Assembly (NCBI RefSeq): GCF_014195505.1
Contig: NZ_JACIBV010000001.1
Coordinates: 8,184,001-8,248,000 of the forward strand
Reading direction: 5' to 3'
DNA from: Nonomuraea dietziae
Lineage (GTDB): Bacteria > Actinomycetota > Actinomycetes > Streptosporangiales > Streptosporangiaceae
DNA: 64,000 bases
This document shows, in pieces, positions 9,266 through 16,876 of this stretch; positions within the stretch are counted from its first letter, which is position 1, and each line of letters begins with the position of its first letter. The notes under the pieces were generated by a model that saw only the letters and a list, made by a program, of their open reading frames with translations, made no database searches and was not told the DNA's origin. The position numbers and the translations under genes were made by a program.

Positions 9266-10291
9266 ATGCGTATTGGAGTGCTCACCGGAGGCGGAGACTG
9301 CCCCGGTCTCAACGCTGTGATCAGGGCCGTTGTCCGCAAGGGTGTCAGTGTTTACGGGCATGAGTTCGTCGGATTCAAGGATGGCTGGCGCGGCCCCCTC
9401 GAGGGCGACACGATGCCGCTGGACATCCAAGCCGTACGGGGCATTCTGCCGCGTGGCGGCACGATCCTCGGCTCGTCCCGCACCAACCCCATCAAGATTG
9501 AAGGTGGCGTCGACCGTATCAAGGACAATCTGGCCGCAGGCGGGGTCGACGCGCTGATCGCGATCGGTGGCGAGGACACCCTCGGCGTCGCCCGTCAGCT
9601 GTTCGATCGCGGGGTCAAGGTGGTCGGCGTGCCCAAGACCATCGACAACGACCTGTCGGGCACCGACTACACCTTCGGCTTCGACACGGCGGTCAACATC
9701 GCCACCGAGGCGATCGACAGGCTGCACACCACGGCCGAGTCCCACCACCGCGCGCTCATCTGTGAGGTCATGGGGCGCCACGCGGGCTGGATCGCGCTGC
9801 ACGCGGGCATGGCGGGGGGCGCGAACGTCATCCTCATCCCCGAGAAGCCCTTCGACATCGACAGGGTCTGCGAGTACGTCGAGTCCCGCTTCCGCACCCG
9901 CTACTCGCCGATCATCGTGGTCGCCGAGGGCGCGCACCCGGTCGAGGGGCAGATGGCGCTGCAGGCGGGCGAGCTCGACTCCTTCGGCCACGTACGGCTT
10001 GGCGGCATCGGCGAGGTGCTGGCCAAGGAGATCGAGAAGCGCACGGGCAAGGAGGCCCGCACGACCGTGCTCGGCCACATCCAGCGCGGCGGCACGCCCA
10101 CCGCGTTCGACAGGGTCCTGGCTACCAGGTTCGGGCTGCAGGCGATCGACGCCGTCCACGCGGGCGACTTCGGGACGATGGTGGCGCTGCGCGGCACCGA
10201 CATCGTGCGCGTCGGGCTCGACGAGGCCACCTCCGAGCTGAAGACCGTGCCGGTCGAACGCTACGAGGAGGCCGAGGTCTTCTTCGGCTAG
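9266..10291 (+). CDS. pfp: 6-phosphofructokinase, predicted pyrophosphate-dependent
   Basis: 341 residues; GGGAGGAA lies upstream of ATG 9266. The PFK fold is clear (GVLTGGGDCPGLNAVIR, GSSRTNP, PKTIDNDL, EVMGRHAGWIAL, GHIQRGG). In numbering that coincides with E. coli PfkA, residue 104 is Asp (GGEDTLG) and residue 124 is Lys (PKTIDND). Asp104 with Lys124 is the signature of pyrophosphate-dependent enzymes such as that of Amycolatopsis; ATP enzymes have Gly104. The reaction fructose-6-P to fructose-1,6-bisphosphate would then be reversible. A long hairpin follows the stop. Confidence 0.9.
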   Translation: MRIGVLTGGGDCPGLNAVIRAVVRKGVSVYGHEFVGFKDGWRGPLEGDTMPLDIQAVRGILPRGGTILGSSRTNPIKIEGGVDRIKDNLAAGGVDALIAIGGEDTLGVARQLFDRGVKVVGVPKTIDNDLSGTDYTFGFDTAVNIATEAIDRLHTTAESHHRALICEVMGRHAGWIALHAGMAGGANVILIPEKPFDIDRVCEYVESRFRTRYSPIIVVAEGAHPVEGQMALQAGELDSFGHVRLGGIGEVLAKEIEKRTGKEARTTVLGHIQRGGTPTAFDRVLATRFGLQAIDAVHAGDFGTMVALRGTDIVRVGLDEATSELKTVPVERYEEAEVFFG

Positions 10292-10299
10292 CGGTTGAC

Positions 10300-10355
10300 G
10301 GGCCGTACCCGGAGGGATGGAGCGTTGCTCCGCTCCATCCCTCCGGGTACGGCCC
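10300..10355. terminator. 25-bp perfect hairpin terminator
   Basis: Arms 10300-10324 and 10331-10355 are perfectly complementary over 25 bp, with a 6-nt loop. There is no U-tract, as is common in high-GC actinobacteria. It sits between the phosphofructokinase gene and the convergent MHYT gene and would work on both strands. Confidence 0.85.
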
Positions 10356-10406
10356 GCGCCGCCTCTGTCCCGGCCCGCTAGAAGCGCGCGGGCCGTGCCT
10401 TCGAGC

Positions 10407-11234
10407 TCATGTGCGGGAGTAGGGGCCGGGCGAGCGCAGGGTCTGGGCGCGGGCAGCGGCCTGACGGCGCATCTCCAGGCGGGCCATCAGCTCGGCGTCC
10501 TCCTGGAGCTCCTGCTCCGACGGCGACAGGATGACCATCAGGAGCATGGTCAGCGTGATGAGGCTGACCACGGTCATCAGCGGCACCAGGAACGACAGCG
10601 CGTCGGCGCCGCCCACGTGCCCGGGCTCGGGGTGGACCTGCACCATCATCGCGAACATGCCGGTGTAGTGCATCCCGCAGACGGCCACACCCATGATCAG
10701 CGCCGCGCCCGTGATGGCGAGCGGACGCTTGACCTGCACCGTGAACCACAGCGCCACCGTCGCCGCGACGACCGCGATGGCGACGGAGGCGCCCACGATC
10801 AGCGGATCGTAGGAGACGTGCGCGGACATGTTCATGGCGTACATGCCCATGTAGTGCATGCCGGCCACGCCGAGGCCGGTCAGCAGGCCGCCGCCCAGCA
10901 GCGAGAGCACTCTGGCCCGGCCGTAGGAGACGAGGAACAGGCCCGCGCCGACGACCACGATGGCCACGAGCGCGGAGGCCACGGTGAGCGGCACGTCATA
11001 TCTGATCTGCGTGCCCTCCACGTCGAAGCCCATCATGGCGATGAAGTGCATCACCCAGATGCCGGTGCCGCCGATGGAGATGGCGGCGGCGACGAGCCAG
11101 CGGGCGCGCGAAGAGCCTGTCGAGGCGTTGGCCTGGGCCGTGAGCCGCAGTCCGAGCATTGACCCGATCGCCGACATCACGTACGCGAGGATCGGCGTGA
11201 GCGGGCCCTGGGTGAAATGATTAACAGCGGACAT
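10407..11234 (-). CDS. MHYT-domain integral membrane sensor
   Basis: 275 residues from ATG 11234 (MSAVNHFTQG), with AAGGA upstream; a 25-residue longer form lacks a ribosome-binding site. About seven membrane helices carry three MHYT-type motifs (MHFIAMMGF, MHYMGMYAMNM, MHYTGMFAMM) proposed in this family to hold copper and sense O2, CO or NO. There is no GGDEF, EAL or kinase output domain; only a short charged cytoplasmic tail with LMARLEMRRQ. It is divergent from the MacS-type kinase gene, which may be functionally linked. Confidence 0.88.
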   Translation of the reverse strand: MSAVNHFTQGPLTPILAYVMSAIGSMLGLRLTAQANASTGSSRARWLVAAAISIGGTGIWVMHFIAMMGFDVEGTQIRYDVPLTVASALVAIVVVGAGLFLVSYGRARVLSLLGGGLLTGLGVAGMHYMGMYAMNMSAHVSYDPLIVGASVAIAVVAATVALWFTVQVKRPLAITGAALIMGVAVCGMHYTGMFAMMVQVHPEPGHVGGADALSFLVPLMTVVSLITLTMLLMVILSPSEQELQEDAELMARLEMRRQAAARAQTLRSPGPYSRT

Positions 11235-11348
11235 GTTGTGAGATTCCTTGCCATAGGGATCTACCGGATTGTGGCAGGCGGAACGTCCAATTTGCATGGA
11301 TAGCATCACTATCTGTCAACTGGCGTGTCGGAAACGCGAGAAATACTC

Positions 11349-12524
11349 ATGACAATCGAGGGACCGTTCTGGCGGGCGATCGCCGTCTTCAGGGTCGCCT
11401 CGCTCGTGTACGCGGGCGTTCTGATGGCCCAGCACGAGGGCTTCGCCGAGCCCTTGACGGGCTGGGTGGTCATCGCCGTCATGGCGCTCTGGACGGCCGC
11501 CTCGACCTTCGCCTACTCCGTCAGGGCGCTGCGCGGCAGGCCGCTGCTGGTGATCGACATGCTGGTGACTCTCGCGTGCCTGCTGGCCACGCCGTACGTA
11601 CAGGGTCAGTTCCAGGGCCAGCTGGGCAGCATGCCGGTGCCCGCCATCTGGGTCGCGAGCCCCGTGCTGGCCTGGGCGGTGTACGGCGGGCGCCGCCTGG
11701 GCGCGGTCGCGGCGGCCATCGTCGCGGTAGCCGACCTCTGGGTGCGCGTGAACGGGCCGGACTCGCCCGTCCTCCTCAACGGCGCGGTGCTGCTGTTCAT
11801 GGCGGGCATCGTCGTCGGCCACGTGGCGCGCCTGGCCAAGCAGGCCGAGGAGCGCATGCAGCGGGCCGCCGAGATGGAGGCGGCGCAGCGCGAGAGGGAG
11901 CGGCTGGCGCGCGGCATCCATGACTCGGTGCTGCAGGTGCTGGCGCTGGTGCAGCGGCGAGGGCAGGAGATCGGCGGCGAGGCGGCCGAGCTCGGCAGGC
12001 TCGCCGGGCAGCAGGAGGCGGCGCTGCGCGAGCTGCTCGCCGTCCGCCCCGCGCCGACGGGCTCGGCCGATCTGCGGGCGCTGCTCATGAGGCACGGCTC
12101 CGCCCAGGTCACGGTCTCCACCCCGGCCACCCCCATCGTCCTGCCCGGCAGCGTGGCCGAGGAGGTGGCGGCGGCCGTGCGGGCGGCGCTGGACAACGTG
12201 CGGGCGCACTGCGGGCCGGAGGCGAGGGCGTGGGTCTTCGCGGAGGAGGGGGAGGGTGAGGTGACGGTCAGCGTGCGTGACGAGGGCGAGGGGATCGAGG
12301 AGGGACGGCTGGAGCAGGCCCGCGCGGAGGGACGGCTCGGTGTGGCGCAGTCGATCGAGGGCAGGGTGGCGGACCTGGGCGGCCGCGTGTCGATCATCTC
12401 CTCGCCCGGCGAGGGCACCGAGGTCGAGATCACCGTCCCCTCCGCCCAGCCGCCCGCCTCTGTCGACAGGGCTGTCAGAGGGCGGCGAAGCCCAGGGCCA
12501 TCAGGACGAGACCCGGCGACGTGA
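11349..12524 (+). CDS. MacS-family sensor histidine kinase
   Basis: 391 residues from ATG 11349 (MTIEGPFW); GTG 11325 is an alternative start. The N-terminal half has about five membrane segments, then a cytoplasmic helix and a NarL-group dimerisation/phosphoacceptor box (RERLARGIHDSVLQVLALVQ) near residue 190. A HATPase_c domain follows (ALDNVRAHC, VRDEGEGI, GRLGVAQSIEGR). The C-terminal ~25 residues are a low-complexity tail. It pairs with the LuxR-type regulator 69 bp downstream. Stimulus unknown. Confidence 0.88.
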   Translation: MTIEGPFWRAIAVFRVASLVYAGVLMAQHEGFAEPLTGWVVIAVMALWTAASTFAYSVRALRGRPLLVIDMLVTLACLLATPYVQGQFQGQLGSMPVPAIWVASPVLAWAVYGGRRLGAVAAAIVAVADLWVRVNGPDSPVLLNGAVLLFMAGIVVGHVARLAKQAEERMQRAAEMEAAQRERERLARGIHDSVLQVLALVQRRGQEIGGEAAELGRLAGQQEAALRELLAVRPAPTGSADLRALLMRHGSAQVTVSTPATPIVLPGSVAEEVAAAVRAALDNVRAHCGPEARAWVFAEEGEGEVTVSVRDEGEGIEEGRLEQARAEGRLGVAQSIEGRVADLGGRVSIISSPGEGTEVEITVPSAQPPASVDRAVRGRRSPGPSGRDPAT

Positions 12525-12593
12525 CCACACACCCCCTGGCGTGGGCGAGCCTGCCCTGCCGTACCTGCCGGTGACTGTGCTTAGAGTTGCGGC

Positions 12594-13262
12594 ATGGTGC
12601 GGGTGATGGTGGTCGACGACCACCCGATGTGGCGCGACGGGGTGGCGAGGGACCTGACCGAGGCGGGCTACGAGGTGGTCGCCGCCGTCGGAGAGGGACG
12701 GCAGGCCCTGCGGGTGGCCGAGGCGGTCAGGCCCGACGTGGTCGTCCTCGATCTCCAGCTGCCCGACCTGTCGGGGGCCGAGGTGGCCAGGGGGCTCGGC
12801 GACGCCAAGATCCTCGTGCTGTCGGCGAGCGCCGAGCAGGAGGACGTGCTGGAGGCGGTGAAGGCAGGGGCGTCGGGCTACCTGGTGAAGTCGGCCAGCA
12901 GGGAGGAGTTCCTCGACGCGGTGGCGCGCACCGCCTCGGGCGACGCGGTCTTCACGCCCGGCCTCGCCGGGCTGGTACTGGGGGAGTACCGCAGGCTGGC
13001 GGCCAGGCCCGCGGCACAGGCCGAGGGGCCCCGGCTGACCGACAGGGAGACGGAGGTGCTGCGGCTGGTGGCCAAGGGGCTGTCGTACCGGCAGATCGCC
13101 GACAGGCTCGTGCTCAGCCACCGGACGGTGCAGAACCACGTCCAGAACACGCTGAACAAGCTGCAGCTGCACAACCGGGTCGAACTCGTCCGCTACGCCA
13201 TCGAACAGGGCCTGGACGACGACCCACCCCGCGCGGGGTTTTCGGGCGCGGGAGCGGACTAA
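12594..13262 (+). CDS. NarL/LuxR-family response regulator
   Basis: 222 residues. The receiver domain (residues 1-~120) has VVDDHPMWRDG, phosphoacceptor Asp in VVVLDLQLPD and Lys in GYLVKSAS. The LuxR-type helix-turn-helix near the C-terminus has LTDRETEVLRLVAKGLSYRQ and SHRTVQNHVQNTLNKL. It follows the MacS-type kinase on the same strand and is surely its partner. The DNA target is unknown. Confidence 0.93.
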   Translation: MVRVMVVDDHPMWRDGVARDLTEAGYEVVAAVGEGRQALRVAEAVRPDVVVLDLQLPDLSGAEVARGLGDAKILVLSASAEQEDVLEAVKAGASGYLVKSASREEFLDAVARTASGDAVFTPGLAGLVLGEYRRLAARPAAQAEGPRLTDRETEVLRLVAKGLSYRQIADRLVLSHRTVQNHVQNTLNKLQLHNRVELVRYAIEQGLDDDPPRAGFSGAGAD

Positions 13263-13325
13263 ACTCGGTGGGTCGCGGCGTTGCAGACAGCGCCGCGTTC
13301 CCGCATCCCTCCGGAGGTTCCCGCC

Positions 13326-14522
13326 ATGACGATGTCCGCCCTGGGCGAGCCATGCGTTCTGCTCAAGCTGGGCGAGATCGTCCTGAAAGGCAAGAACCGT
13401 GAGCTGTTCGAGCGCAGGCTCGTCGGCAACATCCGCGCCGCCCTGAAGGACTTCGACCTCAAGATCGACGTACGGCAGCGCCACGGCGTGATCGCGATCT
13501 TCCTGCCCGCGGGCACCGGCGTCGAGGTGGCCGACCAGGTCGCCCAGCGGGTGACCGAGGTGCCCGGCCTGGTCTGGATCCATCGCGCGTGGCGGGTGGC
13601 CAAGGACCCCGACACCGTGGTCAAGGCCGCCATCGAGCTGATCAAGGACCGCGACGAGGTCAAGCGCGGCGCCACCTTCGCGGTGCGCTCCCGCCGTCGT
13701 GACAAGCGCTTCCCGCTGAAGTCCAACGAGCTCGACCGCCTGGTCGGCGGCCACATCAACGACGTCTACGGACTGCCGGTCAACCTGAAGCGCCCCGAGC
13801 TGACCGTCTTCGTCGAGGTCGACCGCGACGAGGTGTTCGTCTTCACCGACGGCCTGCCGGGCCAGGGAGGGCTGCCGGTCGGCAGCAGCGGCAGGGCGCT
13901 GGTGCTGATGTCGGGCGGCATCGACTCGCCCGTGGCCGCCTACCGGATGATGCGCAGGGGTCTCCACGTCGACTTCCTGCACTTCTCCGGCATCCCCTTC
14001 ACGACCTCCGAGTCGATCTACAAGGCCTACGCGCTCGTGCGCAGGCTCGACCGCTTCCAGGGCAAATCGCGGCTGTGGGTCGTGCCGTTCGGCAAGGCCC
14101 AGCAGTCGATCAGGAACTCCGGCCAGGACCGGCTCGCGGTGATCGCGCAGCGGCGGCTGATGCTGAAGACGGCCGAGGAGGTCGCCCACCGCATCAGGGC
14201 GGGCGCGCTCATCACCGGCGACGCGCTCGGGCAGGTCTCCTCGCAGACGCTGCAGAACATCACCGCCCAGGACCACGCGGTCGAGCTGCCCATCCTGCGT
14301 CCGCTGATCGGCTGGGACAAGACGGAGATCATGGCCGAGGCGCGGCGCATCGGCACGCTGGAGATCTCCGAGCTGCCCGACGAGGACTGCTGCACGCTGC
14401 TCGCGCCCAAGCGGGCCGAGACCAGGGCCAAGATCGAGGACCTCAAGCTGATCGAGAAGCGCCTCGACGCCGAGGAGCTGGCGGTCCAGCTGGCCGACTC
14501 CATCCAGGAGTACACGCTCTAG
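13326..14522 (+). CDS. thiI: tRNA 4-thiouridine synthase ThiI
   Basis: 398 residues from ATG 13326 with CGGAGG upstream. It has a THUMP domain in the first ~170 residues (LLKLGEIVLKGKNRELFERR) and the PP-loop ATP-pyrophosphatase signature LMSGGIDSPVAAYRMMRRG. The conserved DEDCCTLLAPK near the end holds the catalytic Cys. It lacks the rhodanese domain of E. coli ThiI (482 residues), as is usual in Gram-positives, so sulfur must come from a separate desulfurase. It acts on U8 of tRNA and may also serve thiazole synthesis; thiO-thiS-thiG-thiE lie ~33 kb away. Confidence 0.93.
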   Translation: MTMSALGEPCVLLKLGEIVLKGKNRELFERRLVGNIRAALKDFDLKIDVRQRHGVIAIFLPAGTGVEVADQVAQRVTEVPGLVWIHRAWRVAKDPDTVVKAAIELIKDRDEVKRGATFAVRSRRRDKRFPLKSNELDRLVGGHINDVYGLPVNLKRPELTVFVEVDRDEVFVFTDGLPGQGGLPVGSSGRALVLMSGGIDSPVAAYRMMRRGLHVDFLHFSGIPFTTSESIYKAYALVRRLDRFQGKSRLWVVPFGKAQQSIRNSGQDRLAVIAQRRLMLKTAEEVAHRIRAGALITGDALGQVSSQTLQNITAQDHAVELPILRPLIGWDKTEIMAEARRIGTLEISELPDEDCCTLLAPKRAETRAKIEDLKLIEKRLDAEELAVQLADSIQEYTL

Positions 14523-14525
14523 CTC

Positions 14526-14547
14526 TCCGCGCGCCGCGGCGCGCGGA
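14526..14547. terminator. 22-bp palindrome between convergent thiI and yiaA-like genes
   Basis: Positions 14526-14547 form a perfect inverted repeat with 10-bp arms (TCCGCGCGCC/GGCGCGCGGA), immediately after the thiI stop and ending just before the stop of the convergent gene. It is a probable bidirectional terminator without U-tracts. Confidence 0.65.
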
Positions 14548-14835
14548 TCAGGCGTCGACCTTGAAGGGGTCGTGCTCGGCCAGGAGCTTGTCCAGCCTGG
14601 CCTGGTCGACCCGGGTGGTGACCGCGCTGAACTCCTGGCGGTCGCGCACCACCTTGGCCAGCGTGAACGCCGAGGTGACCACGTACAGGACGCCGACGGT
14701 GAGGAAGGCCCTGATCCAGCCGGAGACCGGCAGGTAGGCGACCCCGATCGCCACGGCGGACAGGGACAGGCCGAAGGACAGGATCGACTGGATGTAGAAG
14801 GCGGCTGTCTGGGTGGGCTGGATCGGTTTGTTCAT
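14548..14835 (-). CDS. YiaA/YiaB-family two-helix membrane protein
   Basis: 95 residues from ATG 14835 (MNKPIQPTQTAAF); a start at 14868 would add 11 residues and looks less likely. Two membrane helices (SILSFGLSLSAVAIGVAYL and WIRAFLTVGVLYVVTSAFTL) are followed by the charged tail AKVVRDRQE...LLAEHDPFK. This pattern matches the YiaAB two-helix family. Function unknown. Confidence 0.85.
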   Translation of the reverse strand: MNKPIQPTQTAAFYIQSILSFGLSLSAVAIGVAYLPVSGWIRAFLTVGVLYVVTSAFTLAKVVRDRQEFSAVTTRVDQARLDKLLAEHDPFKVDA

Positions 14836-14949
14836 GGCTTGATGATGGATCGCCACGAACTCCGACACATGCGGAGAAATACTTAGTTACTCGTGAGTAC
14901 GGCAGGCGGGTTCGTGACGCGCCGGCCGTACCAGCCCATGGCCCAGAGG

Positions 14950-15984
14950 TCAGACCATCAGCGCGTCGCCGACCACACCCTTGCCCATCAGCTGCGGGAA
15001 GGTGCGCATGATCTCGGCGAGCTCGCGCAGGTCGCCGTCCACCAGCGCCTGGGGACCGTCGCAGAGCGCCTGCTCAGGGTGCGGGTGGACATCGATGATC
15101 ACGCCGTCGGCGCCGACCGCGATGGCCGCGCGGGTCAGCGGCAGCACCAGGTCGCGGCGGCCGCCCGAGTGGGACGGGTCGATGATGACCGGCAGGTGCG
15201 ACAGGCGCTGGGCGACCGGCACGGCCGACACGTCGAGCGTGTTGCGGGTGGCGGTCTCGAAGGTGCGGATGCCGCGCTCGCACAGCACGATGTCGAGGTT
15301 GCCGCGCTGGGCGATGTACTCGGCCGCCATCAGCCACTCCTCGATGGTGGCGTTCATGCCGCGCTTGAGCATGACCGGCTTGCCCGCGGCGCCCACCGCC
15401 TGCAGCAGCGCGAAGTTCTGCGCGTTGCGGGTGCCGACCTGGAGCATGTCGGCGTAGGAGGCGACCAGGTCCACGTCGTGGGCGTCCACGACCTCGGTCA
15501 CGATCGGCAGCCCGGTCTCCTCGCGCACGTCGGCCAGGATGCGCAGGCCGGCCTCGCCGAGACCCTGGAACGCGTACGGCGAGGTGCGCGGCTTGTAGGC
15601 GCCACCGCGCAGCAGCGTCGCGCCCGCCGCCTTGGCCATCTGGGCCGCCTCCAGTGTCTGCTGCGGGGTCTCCACCGCGCACGGCCCCGCGATCAGCGTC
15701 ACGGTGTCGGGACCGATCGGCACCCCGCCGACGTGCACCGTCGAGCGATCGGGGTGGTTCTCCCTGCTCACAAGCTTGTAGGGGGCGGTTATGCGCATGA
15801 CATCGCGCACCCCGCCCATCCCGCGCAGATTGACGGCGCTGAGCTGGGTCACATCGCCCACCAGCCCGACGATCGTGCGCTGCACGCCACGGCTGACGAA
15901 CGCCTCCACCCCTGCCGCCTGCACGAGGCCGACGACCGCCTCGATGTCGCCCTGCGTCGCCTCGGGGCCCATCACGATGACCAT
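14950..15984 (-). CDS. aroF: 3-deoxy-7-phosphoheptulonate synthase (type I-beta)
   Basis: 344 residues from ATG 15984, with AAGGAGAG upstream. The first ~85 residues form a ferredoxin-like regulatory domain of the Thermotoga type. The catalytic barrel has LIAGPCAVE, GGAYKPRTSPYAFQG, LKRGMNATIEEWL, CERGIRTFE and DPSHSGGRRD. It condenses phosphoenolpyruvate and erythrose 4-phosphate, the first step to aromatic amino acids. Transcription reads first through a leader peptide rich in Phe, Trp and Tyr codons and a strong terminator, indicating attenuation. Confidence 0.95.
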   Translation of the reverse strand: MVIVMGPEATQGDIEAVVGLVQAAGVEAFVSRGVQRTIVGLVGDVTQLSAVNLRGMGGVRDVMRITAPYKLVSRENHPDRSTVHVGGVPIGPDTVTLIAGPCAVETPQQTLEAAQMAKAAGATLLRGGAYKPRTSPYAFQGLGEAGLRILADVREETGLPIVTEVVDAHDVDLVASYADMLQVGTRNAQNFALLQAVGAAGKPVMLKRGMNATIEEWLMAAEYIAQRGNLDIVLCERGIRTFETATRNTLDVSAVPVAQRLSHLPVIIDPSHSGGRRDLVLPLTRAAIAVGADGVIIDVHPHPEQALCDGPQALVDGDLRELAEIMRTFPQLMGKGVVGDALMV

Positions 15985-16003
15985 GTTCTCTCCTTGAAAA
16001 TGA

Positions 16004-16038
16004 CGAAGGCCCCGGGTCCAGTGGACCCGGGGCCTTCG
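16004..16038 (-). terminator. Attenuator hairpin ahead of aroF
   Basis: A 16-bp perfect stem (arms 16038-16023 and 16019-16004 in transcript order) with a 3-nt loop, followed by CATTTTC. It sits between the leader peptide stop and the aroF ribosome-binding site. Its ascending arm contains CCGGGTCC, which can instead pair with GGACCCGG inside the leader coding sequence (16092-16085), an alternative antiterminator. Confidence 0.85.
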
Positions 16039-16053
16039 ATTCGCCTGTGTGTG

Positions 16054-16125
16054 CTAGCGCATCACCAGATGGCGAACGGTCCGACCGGGTCCGTCGCCAT
16101 ACCAAAACAGGAACGTGATGCGCAT
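16054..16125 (-). CDS. Aromatic leader peptide controlling aroF
   Basis: A 23-residue reading frame, MRITFLFWYGDGPGR followed by TVRHLVMR, lies between a promoter and the attenuator. Five codons in a row (TTC CTG TTT TGG TAT) encode Phe-Leu-Phe-Trp-Tyr. TTT and TAT are rarely used in this GC-rich genome, which would sharpen ribosome stalling. No Shine-Dalgarno is visible and the predicted transcription start is within a few bases of ATG 16125, so translation is probably leaderless. Read by eye; too short for normal gene calling. Confidence 0.8.
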   Translation of the reverse strand: MRITFLFWYGDGPGRTVRHLVMR

Positions 16126-16134
16126 AGTGCGCCA

Positions 16135-16162
16135 ATAGTAGCGCATGCCTGAGGCGCGGCAA
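16135..16162 (-). promoter_or_regulatory. Promoter of the aroF leader transcript
   Basis: On the reverse strand, TTGCCG (16162-16157) and TACTAT (16140-16135) are spaced by 16 bp. The leader ATG is 9 nt beyond the -10 hexamer, implying an almost leaderless transcript. Confidence 0.6.
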
Positions 16163-16208
16163 CCGGGCACCGGGTCCCGGCCGCCGTGGTGGTGATGGGA
16201 GGATGGTC

Positions 16209-16832
16209 ATGAACACCGTCGGCGAGGGAGTGATCGTGGAGGAGTCGCGCCTGCCCCCAGGCCAGTACGTTCCACGCGGCCGACCCGTCATCCACTACGG
16301 CAGGGTTCCGCGCTTCAAACAGGACACCTGGGACTTCCGCGTCTTCGGCGCGACGGCCTCGGGTGAGGAGCACCGCTTCACCTGGCCCGACTTCGGCGGC
16401 CTGCCGAGGACGTCGGTCATCGCCGACTTCCACTGCGTCACGAAGTTCTCCCTCATGGGGAACGAGTGGGCGGGGGTGAGCGCGCAGGCCCTCATGGCCG
16501 CGGCCCCGCCCGCGGACGGGGTCGGCCACGTGATGATCTGGGCCGAGTACGGCTACAGCGCCAACATCAGGATGTCTGACTTCTCGGCCCCCGAGACCCT
16601 GTTCGCCACGGACCTGGACGAGAAGCCCCTCTCGCCCGAGCGCGGCTTCCCGCTGCGCATCGTGGTCCCGCACCTGTACGCGTGGAAGAGCGTCAAGTGG
16701 GTGCGCGCGGTGGAGTACCTGGTGGAGGACAGGCGGGGCTTCTGGGAGGAGCGCGGCTACCACAACGTGGCCGATCCGTGGAGGGAACAGCGCTACTCCT
16801 ACCAGGAGGAGCCAGGCGAGGGGCCACCTTAG
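16209..16832 (+). CDS. Sulfite oxidase-like molybdopterin oxidoreductase
   Basis: 207 residues from ATG 16209, preceded by GGGAGG at 6 nt; ATG 16203 is too close. It matches the single-domain YuiH-like branch of the sulfite oxidase family: DTWDFRVFGATASGEEHRFTW, TSVIADFHCVTKFSLMGNEWAG with the Mo-ligand Cys, VMIWAEYGYSAN, and PHLYAWKSVKWVRAVEYL. It lacks a signal peptide and a dimerisation domain, so it is probably cytosolic. Substrate unknown. Confidence 0.85.
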   Translation: MNTVGEGVIVEESRLPPGQYVPRGRPVIHYGRVPRFKQDTWDFRVFGATASGEEHRFTWPDFGGLPRTSVIADFHCVTKFSLMGNEWAGVSAQALMAAAPPADGVGHVMIWAEYGYSANIRMSDFSAPETLFATDLDEKPLSPERGFPLRIVVPHLYAWKSVKWVRAVEYLVEDRRGFWEERGYHNVADPWREQRYSYQEEPGEGPP

Positions 16833-16876
16833 CGTTCTCGCCCGGACACGGTGCGTCATTGGCTACCGTTGCGCGC

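Noticed and set aside
12478..12535. A minus-strand micro-frame ending PGLVLMALGFAAL at the kinase 3' end
   Set aside because: It looks like a membrane-protein tail but is only 17 codons, lies inside the C-terminal coding region of the histidine kinase and has no supporting upstream sequence.
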